DNA of 18,663 nucleotides from Monoraphidium neglectum (lineage: Eukaryota; Chlorophyta; Chlorophyceae; Sphaeropleales; Selenastraceae). Each line of letters opens with the position of its first letter. The first letter of the stretch is position 1. The DNA lies in the NCBI RefSeq assembly GCF_000611645.1, contig NW_014012712.1, forward strand, positions 1 to 18,663. Direction: 5' to 3'. Under the pieces are notes generated by a model. The model was given only the letters and a program-made list of their open reading frames with translations, was not told where the DNA came from and did no database searches. This document shows positions 9,026 to 18,105 of the stretch, one piece after another. The position numbers and the translations under genes are program-made.

Positions 9026-9404
9026 CCGCAGCTCATCCTAGAGGAGGAGGCAGAGATGACTTCAGTGCCCGGCAGCAGCGGCTGCGCCGCCCGCGGCGTT
9101 GCCACCGCGCCGGCTGTCAGCCGCTATACCAGCTCCAGCGGGGCGCCAGGCGGCGGGGAGGTAGTACAACGGTGCGGCGCACGGCGGGCCCTAGGCAGCC
9201 CGAGGTTTCTCACAAGCTGGCGTCCCTCGGACTGCTCGACACCACGCCGGCCCCAACATCCTGCCGCCCTGTCGTGCCACCAACCCCCCCCCCCCGCGAC
9301 CTCGCAATCATTTCAAGCGGCGGCGCCGCTCTTGCCCAGCGCCGCGGCTCCGCGGACGCGCAGCGGCCATGGCGGCCCCGAGGGTGGCGCCGCGGCGCGG
9401 CGGC

Positions 9405-9437
9405 AGCAGCAGCCGCAGCAGCAGCAGCAGCAGCAGC
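9405..9437 (+). repeat. Second CAG-rich tract in the middle unit
   Basis: CAG-rich run with one CCG interruption, directly after the GGPEGGAA-coding stretch. It is absent from the equivalent place near 8030, so it expanded here or was lost there. Confidence 0.85.
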
Positions 9438-9881
9438 TTGGCGCTGGGGCCACCAGCGGTGGCAGTCGCAGCGGGCGGGTGGTGACGGCAGCGACGATGA
9501 GTACTCAGGGGCGTGGGGCGCCACAAAGGACGGGGACGACCGGTCAAGCAGCAGCAGCGACAAGGACGGCGGGGACGACAATGTTGAAGACAGCGGCGGT
9601 GGCGGGGGTGCGCCACGGCGGCGACGCTGTGGAGGCGCCCGCGCACCCCGTTGGCGGTGCTACGGGCGCAGCCAGCGTTGGCAGCCTGTGGCTCATGGTG
9701 AGGGTCTCCAGATGGGTAGCCAGCAAGTCGCGCCCAATTAACGACTCATTCGCATGCGCTCACACAGAAAAACGCACACATCACTGTTGCTCACCGGCTT
9801 GCTTGCCCTGCTAGTCAGGTTGATCCCTGTACTCGGCCGCCCTCCCAACCACTCACCAACACCCAGGCCACAACTTTGAGA

Positions 9882-11013
9882 ATGAACGCCGCGGGGTGCC
9901 TGCAAGGCTTCCCAGTCCCCAAGTGCCTCGTCAGCGCCTGGTTTCCCGGCAGCCCCGTAGCCCTTGCCGTCAGCCTGCAGCTGGAGGTGGACGGCCACGC
10001 CTGGGCGCCGCGCTTCCACAGCAAAATCGATTCATCACACGTGATCGCGGCGGGCCTCTGGGCTTTCAAGGCGCTTGCAGGCTGCGCCGTCACAGCTTTC
10101 TGGCTTGTGGGTAGGCCCCGCCTAGGCGCCACGGCGGCGCTGGACGTTGTTATGTCGAGCCTTGCCTCTCATGAGTATGCTTGCTGGCAGATCCGTTGGA
10201 AGGTTATGAATGAGGAGGTCCGCTCTGATGAGCGCGGGGCCGATGGCAGTGATGCTATGGCAAGAGCAACTGACCTATCTATCTATCCTGCAGGATTCCG
10301 GCCACAACTTGCAAATGAGGCATCGCTCGCGGGCGCGCGCTGCGGCCAGCAGCGCGCTGCTCACCGGCGGTGAGCGGGCCCCGGCGGTATTAGGCGTCAG
10401 TGCCGCGAAAGAGGTGCGGCAGGAGGGGCGGCCGCGGCCGGCAGAGCCGCAGCAGCGTGTGGTGGAAAGCAACCCAGTTGTACGCGCGGCTCAGCAGCAG
10501 CAACAGCAGCAGCAGCAGCTGCTGCTGCTGCTTGTTTTGGATGTAGAGGCAGGAAAGATGTCAGCGCCCGGCAGCAGCGGCCGCGCCGCCTGTGGCGCTG
10601 CCACCGCGCTGCCTGTAAGCCGCAGGACCAGCTCCTGCGGCAGGGGTGTGAGAGAGCGCGATGCGGCGGGCCCGATGCAGCCCGCGATTGCCCACCAGCT
10701 GTCGTTCCTCGGACTCCGGGAAATCGCTCCGCCCCCGACCTCAGATAGCCCCGCCGCGTCCGAGGCGGCCACGCGCGCGTTTTCCGAGGTTGAGCGCGCG
10801 GCCGGCGCGCTGGGGCTGCCTGCGGCACGGATCGATGCAGGGTGCAGGGCCGTCCAGGCGGCGACAGCGGGGGCAGAGAACAGCCACCGGTTTGTCGAAA
10901 CGAGCTACCGGCGCCTGCGGCGTGCGTGTGCGGCTGGGGAGGTGGCGGAGGCGCGTGCGTGGATGGAGGGCATGGCCTCAAGCGTGGTAGCAATGGCGGA
11001 GGGCCGTGGCTGA
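9882..11013 (+). CDS. B3-like domain and polyQ protein, best-preserved copy
   Basis: Exons 9882-10202 and 10294-11013 join through a 91-nt intron into a 346-residue frame (ATG 9882 to TGA). An in-frame upstream exon ending QPVAHG at 9697 could splice to 9907, so the true start may be further 5'. Residues 9-80 (GFPVPKCLVSAWF, VSLQLEVDGHAW, GLWAFKALAGC, FWLVG) follow the order of a B3 DNA-binding domain: N-terminal P-K, a dG..W strand, and a GW..F..L..GD-like end. The usual GD is not evident, so this is tentative. Then comes a Q tract with a following Leu run, a Ser/Pro-rich linker, and a C-terminal helical part (SEVERAAGALGL, SYRRLRRACAAGEVAEARAW). If the B3 reading is right it would be a nuclear DNA-binding protein. 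Both paralogues are broken. Confidence 0.55.
10203..10293 (+). other. Predicted intron in the B3-like gene
   Basis: Donor AAG|GTTATG; a good branch site CTGAC about 20 bases before the 3' end; a CTATCTATCTATCC pyrimidine tract; acceptor TGCAG|GAT. Removing it restores the frame between the B3-like part and the polyQ part. It lies inside a 127-base segment missing from the other two copies. An alternative GC-AG intron from 10164 would also keep the frame. Confidence 0.5.
10494..10530 (+). repeat. CAG/CAA then CTG repeat
   Basis: Mixed CAG and CAA units followed by CTG units, encoding about nine Gln then five Leu in the B3-like gene. The CTG run is absent from the copy at 702-730, which has only one Leu pair here. 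Confidence 0.9.
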
Positions 11014-11926
11014 TGAACTTTACTTCCATGGATGGCGGCTGCACGTCCAGTGTGGCATCCATGCACTGGGATTGCATTTGTTTGTCACGCACAGCTGGGG
11101 CCCTTGCACCGTCGCCTTGTGCCCCTGCAGGCAGCGGAAGCTGCCACGGGGCAGGTGCCCCTTCGCCCACGCTTGCTCTGCTTGCCGCCCAGCCGGGCGC
11201 CCGCGCGGCTGGTCTCGGCTTTCACATCGATTTGATGTGTGAGGAGTAACGGCCTCGTTCTGTTGCTGTTCATCCGTACTCATATAGATTGTTAGTATGA
11301 TGAAGTGGGTGACAGCCGCGCCAACGGCTGTGCTGTATGTGTGGGGCTGTGCAGGCTGGCCATGCAAAGAAGCTGGGGGCACCCACAGACCCTTCTAGGT
11401 GTATCGGCTTCAAAATTTACACACCTGCGAAAGCACGGAGAGGAGCAGCAGTGTCGCCCCCAAGGCCAAGCACAGACTAGGATTGAGCAAGGGTTGGGCT
11501 GGCCAGCCAAGCCAGCAAGCCGCACATGGTCGCACCCGTTTACATTGTGGACAGCAGCACGCCGCGCCAGCTGAGTCAGAGCGCACTTCAAAGAGCACGC
11601 CAGCGCCGATCCAAGTGCAAACACATGTGGGCAGCTGCCAGGAATCCCAGCATGCATCACCCCGTCAGTGGCCCACTTGCCACCCGCAACCGCCAACCCA
11701 GCAGCCGGTCCGCGGCACACGCGCCCGCTGTGCAGCGCGAGCCGGGCACCCGCTGTGTCGGGCGCGACACTGTGTCTCTGCGACACGCGTGAATGTGTGC
11801 GACACACGTGTTGCACGCCACTGAGGCCAAATCCACTTGCTTTCGGGGTGGTGTGCATGTGCGCACACCGCAAGGGAACCCAGCAAGCTGCCCCTGCAGC
11901 CTGGTGGCTGTGCAGCTGTTGCGACA
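11014..11926. other. Intergenic region between convergent genes, copy 2
   Basis: Counterpart of 1198-1907. It carries about 175 extra bases (11273-11447) beginning just after GTTGCTGTTCA. No conserved reading frame was found. TGTAA on the minus strand at 11540-11544 is the likely poly(A) signal of NC10 gene 2, and a second minus-strand TGTAA lies within the extra segment near 11417. Confidence 0.65.
11540..11544 (-). terminator. Candidate TGTAA poly(A) signal for NC10 gene 2
   Basis: TGTAA on the minus strand about 385 bases past the stop codon, with the same flanks as the motif at 1542-1546. Confidence 0.5.
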
Positions 11927-14328
11927 TCAAACGAACGCGATGCACAGCAAGGGATACAATTTGAAGCAAGATATACCAACCAAAGTTAACCAACGGGTAT
12001 CGGTATTTGTTGACGTCCCAACGACGCCACCAGTTGCCGTGGAAGAAGTGAAGCCATCGCAGGTGAGGCCGTTAACAACGTTACCAGAAGCATCAGAGCC
12101 CGACCACCAATTAGTAGCACCTGTGAGCACGCCCGCCTGGACGAGAGTCTGCTGGATCCTACCCCCTAGCAGGGTTGTGAAGTTGCTGGCCAGGACGGCG
12201 CCGCTCACAGACTCAACAGGCGGGCCGTTGGGAACCTTATACAAGGCGGGGAAATTAGAAATCTGATCGGCTGAAGATATCGTAAGGAACGCACGCGCCT
12301 GCGCCAGCCCGGCGGGCCGGAACGTCGAGGCGCTGCACAGGGCATCGGCGCCAGACCGGCCGCCAAGGTTTCCGTCCCTGAGAGTATCAGACTCTCGGTA
12401 GAGCACCACCCTTAAGCGCAGGTACTGCGCCGCAGGGACACCCCCCAGTGTGACCGCGTTGAGGTTGACCAGGTCGGCGGTTTTTGCGTAGATGCTGAAG
12501 TCGATACCAGACACGTTGGCCACGGTGGCTGCCAGGCCGGTCAGGCTGGCGTTGACCGACGCGATGTCCGCCGCCCCTCTGGTGGCTGTGGACTTGACGG
12601 ACTCGACGGTGGCATTGGCCAGGGAGATTGCCGCCGCGTCCGCCTCCTGGGCCGATTTGACGGCTGCCAGGGTGGCGTTGAGCGCCGCAATCCCCTGGGC
12701 TGCGGTCTGGTCTGCCGCATCCAGCAAGGCCAGCTTCTGGGCGGTGCGCGTGTCAGCTGCTGCAAGGGCGGCGATCTGCTGAGCGACGGCTGGGTCGGTG
12801 GAATTGGTCGCGTTGCCCTTGAGCTGCTGCACTTGGGCGGTGAGCGCAGCAACCGCGGCCTGCGAGTTGCCTTTGAACGCCTCGATTGCCGCACGGAGTG
12901 CATCCATCTCGGCACGCAGCACTGCGGTCTGGTTGTTTGCGGCCTGTGCAGATGACACAGAGCTAGCCTGGGCGGCGACGGCGTTGAGCTTGGGCTCGAG
13001 GGCTGCCAGGTCATTGGACACTTTGTTGACCTGGGCGACGGTGGCCACGCCGCAGCCATACTGCAGCGTGGTGGGGTCCTGAGAAGGTGGTGCATCGCAT
13101 TGCAACCAATGGGAGGGTGCACAGTTGTGGGCAACCTGAGGTGGTACCAGAAAGAGACACAGCTCGCGAAAGCTACAGCTGCTGTCAATGCATGTCACGC
13201 AGTGAACACTGCTTCCACTACGTGTCATGTGAGTGTAGGTTGCTGCTAGCGGCTTGTAATGGATTCACAATCGCGTCACCATGCACCAGATTCGCAGCGT
13301 GCCCCAACCACGTGCACCAGCAACCTGGCAATGCTGCCATGGGAGCCGCCGCATGCGTGCATGGGCCCATGCTATGTGCATGCGCGAGCGCGCACCTTGC
13401 TGTCAACCGTTGCATTGGCGGGTGCTAGCAGCGCGCTGCACAGCTGGTCCATGAGGGCTTGGCCACCCCTGGAGCATCTAGTCAAGGCCTTGACGGGCGC
13501 GCACTGCGCGGAGGGACGTGCGTGCGGCGAAACAAAGCATGATTGCTTGGTGTTCGCAGGGGCCTGGCCTAGCGCTCGGCTCACATAAGGGGGCCCGGCG
13601 CCTGGATGTATTGGGATTGTCCCTGGTTGAATGCGACCTCAACAGCAGGGTTGCATACGCTTGACAGCATCAGCATACACAAGACAGCCGAACATTCCAG
13701 GGGTTGCAATGCCCCAAGGCAGCACTCACTATTGCCAGCTTTGTCTTTCGGGGGGTTGCTTGAGGGCTGCGCAGAATGCCCCAGGCAAAGTAAGGGTTAG
13801 CGGTAAGGGTCAGTACGAGAGTGGATGTGGTCCCTGACACACGTGAACGGAGCGCGCAGGACAGCAGCAGGCGGCAGGACACCTCAGAGGTGCCACCGCC
13901 AACGGGTGGTGCGCGGGCGACGCATGCATGGGCTGGGAAGACAGCTCAAGTGCAGTCATGCAGACTTGTGCGATGGCTGGGTTGTCAAGGAACACCAGCC
14001 GGCTGGAACGCTGGCAATCACTGCATAGCGTGTGTCTGGGCGTCACACAATGTGAAATTGACATCAATGGGAAAGCTTCAATGTTCCAGGGGCCGGGGCT
14101 GCTGCTGTGCAGCAGCGTGACCTATTCGTTGTCTTTCGTATGCACAATCTGTGGCCTGGGGCTGCGTGGCTCCTGTCTTGAAGCTGGCCCTCCTGATAGC
14201 ACCCCCAGGCTTCAAGTTCAGGTGCCTTCGCACCTGGCGCACAGCACCCCGCCCAGCATGCTGACGAGCAGAAATAACACCGCCAAAGAATTCAGCGAGC
14301 GCCGAAGGCTGAGCATGGCGGAAGACAT
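11927..14328 (-). CDS. Secreted coiled-coil protein with NC10/endostatin-like domain (paralogue 2, four exons)
   Basis: Predicted 463 residues. Exons 14328-14234, 13766-13730 (37 nt), 13503-13396, 13078-11927 have the same lengths as paralogue 1 except the last, which is one codon shorter. Donors are CAG|GTGCGA, ATA|GTGAGT and AAG|GTGCGC; acceptors are all CAG. The signal peptide differs by one residue (SLNSLAVLF). Mini-exon residues are PQATPRKTKLAI. The coiled coil and sequons are retained. The C-terminal domain keeps GNLGGRSGADALC, RAFL, WWSGSDASG and four cysteines, ending LLCIAFV. Differences concentrate near the C-terminus (between the last WWSG motif and the final cysteines). An ATG at 14406 would add 26 residues, but it lies only about 7 bases from the TATA-like box, so 14328 is preferred. 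Both proteins look functional; the biological role is unknown. Confidence 0.85.
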
Positions 14329-14412
14329 TATGATGCGCACTGCGTCTCGTTCAATGTTGAGCCGAAGCACCTCTTCACTTAACGGGGACTCAATTTTCTC
14401 GTACATTGATCG

Positions 14413-14419
14413 TATTTAA
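14413..14419 (-). promoter_or_regulatory. TATA-like box upstream of NC10 gene 2
   Basis: The minus strand reads TTAAATA about 85 bases before the ATG at 14328, at the same distance as in paralogue 1. Confidence 0.4.
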
Positions 14420-14420
14420 T

Positions 14421-15616
14421 CAAGTTGTCTTGGGGGGGATGCCCCGTGCGACCGGTGCATGTTGCTGATGCATGTACTGTAAGTGCCTGCCTGTGGCCGG
14501 CTTCGTTACGCATGTGGCATCAGAGCCACTCGTCCCCTGTCGGTATCCCGCCTGGCAATAGCGCGTACCAGAATATATCAAACACCGAACGCCCTCGCCA
14601 ACGGCTGGGAAACTCATCAACGGGCAAACCTGCACGATCCATTTCCAAGTGTCCAGTTGCGTGTCACTCATGAGTAGACTTATCAGGCGAGATTACACGA
14701 CCATACAAGGCCTGGTGGCAGTAGACTCTGGCGTGGCCAGCAGGACGCGTCATCTTTTGGCGACCATGGCGTCCTGGCAGGCCACTGTCCCTGGCCTAGC
14801 AGGCCACCTGTGTTGGGGAACGGGGCTTCACTCCTCAAGGCCGGCTGTTCAGGATCTAGACCCTTGAAAAAGTTCGGACGACTTACTTACTGGCCTTGAG
14901 AGGCTTGAAATGAGCAGCAGGGCGAAACGCGTGGTGGCACGTAGGAGATCAGTGGATTCGCTCTAGAAGAGAACGCAAGCTGGAGTATGCAGAGCAGCAT
15001 GTGCACAAAGCGAGCACGCACACCGCTCTGGAGGCGACACACGAGGGCCCAAGAGGAAGAGCCATAGCGCAGTCGCATGAGGGCGCGCGCATGAGCTGGG
15101 CTGTGGAAGCGGTTTTCAGTGCTGAAGTCAGAAAAGCCTCCTAGAGGGGTAACCATTTCATAGTGAGTCGTCTGAGGGTGTGGCACAGCCTCCTTCACAC
15201 TCCACCAACGGCCCTTTGCGAGCCGCACGTGCCAGAGAGTCGCGACGCATCGCCTCGTCCCAAGCGGCCAGCACAGGGTTGACACTCAAAGACACTGTTA
15301 CTGTACAATCCCATGAGCCTGGATGGCTCCAGGAGCGGGCGACCGCGGGACGCTGTAACAATCCTAATCCTAAGACACGCGTAGGCCCCAAATAGCGACC
15401 GGGCCTTGGACGAGGGTGTGAAGTTTTGCACACTGCACAGACGAGGCACAGTCCAAAGCATCAAATTATGCGAAGGAGGGAGGTATACAGATGGATTTTG
15501 GCTGGCAGGTTGCTGACATGTGTGGACAACTACTGCTGTGTTATTTCGATGACTGCAAGTCGTCCAACAGGGTGCTGCGTGTCATAGATCAGACTTGCCC
15601 TCAAAAAGGCGGTCAC
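14421..15616. other. Intergenic region, copy 2
   Basis: Counterpart of 4363-5448. It has no reading frame conserved between copies. It differs from copy 1 by small indels, a degenerate version of the palindromic motif pair (about 14772-14810), and an inserted segment at 15296-15371. Confidence 0.6.
15289..15378. mobile_element. 76-base insertion flanked by a 7-base direct repeat
   Basis: Copy 1 has CTCAAAGACACGCGTAGG uninterrupted (near 5231-5248). In copy 2 this is split, with AAGACAC at both ends (15289-15295 and 15372-15378) around 76 extra bases. The insert begins TGTTAC and has GTAACA at 15355-15360, a 6-base inverted pair, followed by ATCCTAATCCT. Target-site duplication plus short inverted ends suggests a tiny non-autonomous DNA element (MITE-like). 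It has no coding capacity. A filler-type insertion during break repair is an alternative. Confidence 0.45.
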
Positions 15617-16106
15617 TCAAAAGGTTTGGAGGTGCCCGAGCCCCCTTGCCGTTGCTCCACCGACCCCAGGACACCCACAAAGCAGCGCGCACACTTGCGA
15701 AAGCCTCCTACCCTGCCAGCCGCCGCTTTTGTGGGGACTTGTCCGCGAGGACACCTGGGTGTCCCCGGGCCTCCCCGCGCACCTGGTTGATGGACAGGGG
15801 TGTCTGGGCCGAGAAGATGTTGGGGATCACAAGCCCGGCAGCGGCGCCCTCCGATGCGACGGCCATGGCGCCACTCTGCTGCACAACCACCGCTGCCCTC
15901 GCCGTCGTCCTCCACTCATTGATGACGGCTGCCGCCAGCTGCTTGCTCAGGCCGTGCTGTTTGCTGGCCCATCGTATTAACCAGTAGCCGTCCTTGAGGA
16001 GCTGCAGCTGCTGCTCCTCCTTGCGCGGGGCCTGTGCACGTGATGCGGCCCAAGCCACGGGCTGCAAGATGGTGCCAGGCGCACGCAGGGGCCACCCCTT
16101 CTCAAA
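15617..16106 (-). CDS. Conserved two-exon coding segment, unknown function (copy 2)
   Basis: Exons 16106-15783 (108 codons) and 15712-15617, with a 70-nt intron (CAG|GTGCGC to CAG). The first exon is nearly identical in protein to 5957-5643 apart from three extra residues in ARAAVVVQQ, an in-frame change. The second exon, in the phase set by the splice, reads GRRLSQVCALL and ends at TGA 15617-15619, nine residues shorter than copy 1. The 70 versus 71-nt intron lengths show that the intron is not translated in frame in both copies. As in copy 1 there is no internal start, so an upstream exon is required. Family not recognised. Confidence 0.5.
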
Positions 16107-16181
16107 CTGCAGCAGATATCACATGGACCGCAAGCTGATCGCGGTCATTGGGAAACCCGGCAGAAGCTGCCAATGCAACAC

Positions 16182-16304
16182 CTTGCCCTGCTGCTGCCGC
16201 CCTGTGCTTGTTCGTCCTCCACTTGTCCGCTGCTGCCCCTGCTGTGTCGCAGCGGCGGCGGCGGCGGCTGCTACTCCTTCCGTTTGTTAGAACGCTGCTG
16301 TTGA

Positions 16305-16344
<40 letters not shown>

Positions 16345-17282
16345 GCTGCTGTTGCTGGTGCGACGTCTCTGCAACTTCTTGGAGACTGTGACACAGCTGC
16401 AAAAGCAAGCCAACCGTCAGGTCCTGCGAAAAGGCGGTCAACGTGCAGACATCGAAATATGGCAAGGGTCAGCAGGCAGCAATATTAAACGCAAACAGAG
16501 ATGCAAGCAGCAGATTTTACAAACCCTAGGTGCTGTAACGCGCAGCCCGATGGAGCACCACCCATACCCCTGCCCACCTGTAAGGCCTGAAGCCTAGCAA
16601 TTGTTTCGCTGATTCTTGAGCACGCTGCGATCGCAGCTGCCTCTGCTGCTGGTGCTGCTTCCGACACTGCTGCAGCTGCCGCCGCCGCCACTGCCGCCCA
16701 TGCGAACTCTGCTACAGGTGCCGCTCCCGCCCCTACCGGTCTTGGTGTCGCGGCTGGCTCTACTCCTGGCGCCGCTCCCGCCGCTGCCGCCACCCCACAT
16801 GCTGCTGCAGCCGCCCTAGTCGCCGCCCCACCGCCCACTCCTGCTGCGCACCCAGTTGCTCCGGCCGGCGACGGCCCTGCACATGCTGCTATTGTGCTGC
16901 CGCTGCGGGCTGCTTCCGCGCGCCATTGGAGTATCAAGTCCCTCTCCTCGGAGCTGACGACCATGAAAGAAAGGGCTGACGTGGCGCAGGCTTCTGACCC
17001 TGCCGCAGCTGAGGTCGCGTCGTGCGTCATGCGCTCATGCGTCAGAAGCCTGGTGCGCTCCGTCTGGGTGGTTGGCGCTGCTCTTGCAAAGGCGGGCCCT
17101 GCTCCCTGCATAGGCGCTGGTCCCGTTGTGGGTGTGGAGGCCAGCCGCTGCCCTGCCTGCTGGCGCTGCACGCTGCTGCGCTGCTCGTGACGCCGCTGCC
17201 TCTTCACATTGTCTTTCACAGCGGGGCGCCGCAGCACTTTGTGGTCGTCAAGCTGCTGATCAGCCATGACGATTGGCAGCAC
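16182..17282 (-). CDS. Ala/Gln-rich low-complexity protein (copy 2), 3' end uncertain
   Basis: Two exons can be read: 17282-16578 (235 codons; start uncertain, ATG also at 17267) and, after intron CAG|GTGGGC to TTTTCGCAG, a polyQ exon from 16423 giving DLTVGLLLQLCHSLQ, then Gln runs and KRKE to TAG at 16271-16273, about 285 residues in all. The first exon has charged N-terminal residues (VKRQRRHEQR), then SSEERDLILQW and a long Ala/Gly/Pro-rich stretch ending IARLQALQ. A better acceptor inside it (pyrimidine-rich, before SSEERD) suggests it may itself be split. Past the TAG, copy 2 lacks one base relative to copy 1, so joining to 16106 through the donor at 16181 is out of frame. Disordered, possibly nuclear; no domain recognised. 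The gene may be non-functional. Confidence 0.4.
16307..16339 (-). repeat. (CTG)11 / minus-strand (CAG)11 repeat
   Basis: Eleven uninterrupted units, against 19 in the paralogous tract at 6138-6194. Confidence 0.97.
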
Positions 17283-18105
17283 CCTCAGAGCGGCAATGCA
17301 CTTGGCGACACCCAGCGCCGTTTAGGTCCTTGTGGTGCGGTCTTGGTTCCGTTGTGCAGAAACAGTTGTTGGGAGCGTGAGCAGCCTGGCGGTGTGTGCG
17401 GTTCACTGGTGGCCGCAACAGCATGACCACAAGCATTGGCCACACCATGCCATGTTGTATGCCAGCATCGCCCCCTCAGCCGTGTGAGTGCAGTTCGTGT
17501 AGAGTGAACCTGGGGTCCAGCGGTATCGCAGTGCCCTGCTTAACATGCACACCTGCAAGAGACACTCGATCTGCTGCTGCAGGATTGTCCACTCGCTCAA
17601 TGTCAAGCTGTCGCGACAAACAGCTCGAGCTGCGCAGGCAGCTCTCCGTCCCGCCGACCAGGGCTGCGCCTGCAGCTGAGCAGCACGTGCCTACTTCAAG
17701 ACTCCTGCTAAAATGCACACTGTGCGTATTTGAGCGGCTCGGGCGGCTGTTGACGCCCTGTATTTGAACAAGTAGGTCGGCAGCGAACACCGTTGCCGCT
17801 GAAGATGTGCCGAAGGCAACGCGCGGAGCTTCGGGCAACCGTATTTTGATCAAGCTAGATCACCCGTTGCTCCATGGCATGCCGCACGGTGCTTGGCTAG
17901 CTGCCAGCCATGACTACTCGCAGGATGGACACAGAGAGCAGGCGAGATCTGGCAAACAGTGTCAATCTCAGCACAAACCCTTGAATTCCTTCATAAAATA
18001 CGGTAGCTCTCGTCGATTTATGGCTGCTGGGGGATCTGGTCGGCAAACACGGGAAGGGTGCGTATACAACACTTAAACGCACGCGTACGCACATAATCAT
18101 GCATA
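17283..18105. other. Intergenic region, right end of duplication
   Basis: Divergent spacer between the minus-strand Ala/Gln-rich gene and the plus-strand G-patch gene. It aligns with copy 1 up to about 17970 and is unique after that. No conserved reading frame was found. The AT-rich stretch around 18064-18105 (AACACTTAAACGC, ACATAATCATGCATAATG) just before the ATG at 18106 is a plausible core promoter or 5' UTR, without a clear TATA box. Confidence 0.5.

Larger units (their letters stand above)
8469..9697 (+). pseudogene. Middle B3-like/polyQ unit, with in-frame stops
   Basis: Homologous to the B3-like exon of 9882-11013 up to about 9300: GFGVPLSLISAWF, LEVDGHAWGPRF, then GLWAFKALAGC. A TGA at 8597-8599 stands where the intact copy has TCA (Ser). 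A second TGA lies at 8753-8755, and frames shift after that. A CAG-rich polyQ tract (about 8920-9025) contains a TAG at 8960-8962, then EEEAEMTSVPGSSG. Here the unit departs from the others: instead of the SEVERAAG C-terminus it runs into a GGPEGGAA...DEYSGA exon end (to 9697, donor ATG|GTGAGGGT) that precedes the next unit. It looks like a repeated internal unit of a longer multi-unit gene, now decaying. Confidence 0.5.
9630..17970. repeat. Segmental tandem duplication, copy 2
   Basis: Right copy of the tandem duplication, colinear with 1-7830. On the right, similarity fades shortly after the shared stretch near 7740-7830 and 17900-17970. Beyond that point copy 1 continues into another B3-like unit, whereas copy 2 continues into a G-patch gene. 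Copy 2 has extra segments absent from copy 1, at 10162-10289, 11273-11447 and 15289-15378. Its minus-strand NC10 gene is intact and its B3-like gene is the best preserved of the three. Confidence 0.93.

Noticed and set aside
9284..9295. C12 homopolymer
   Set aside because: Likely slippage-prone low-complexity DNA or a sequencing uncertainty. It may cause an apparent frameshift in the middle unit, but it is not a feature in itself.
8596..9741. Long plus-strand frame with polyAla runs
   Set aside because: Through 8596 to about 9300 it is a shifted frame over the B3-like and polyQ coding. Only its 3' end (DEYSGA...QPVAHG) matches the conserved exon frame.
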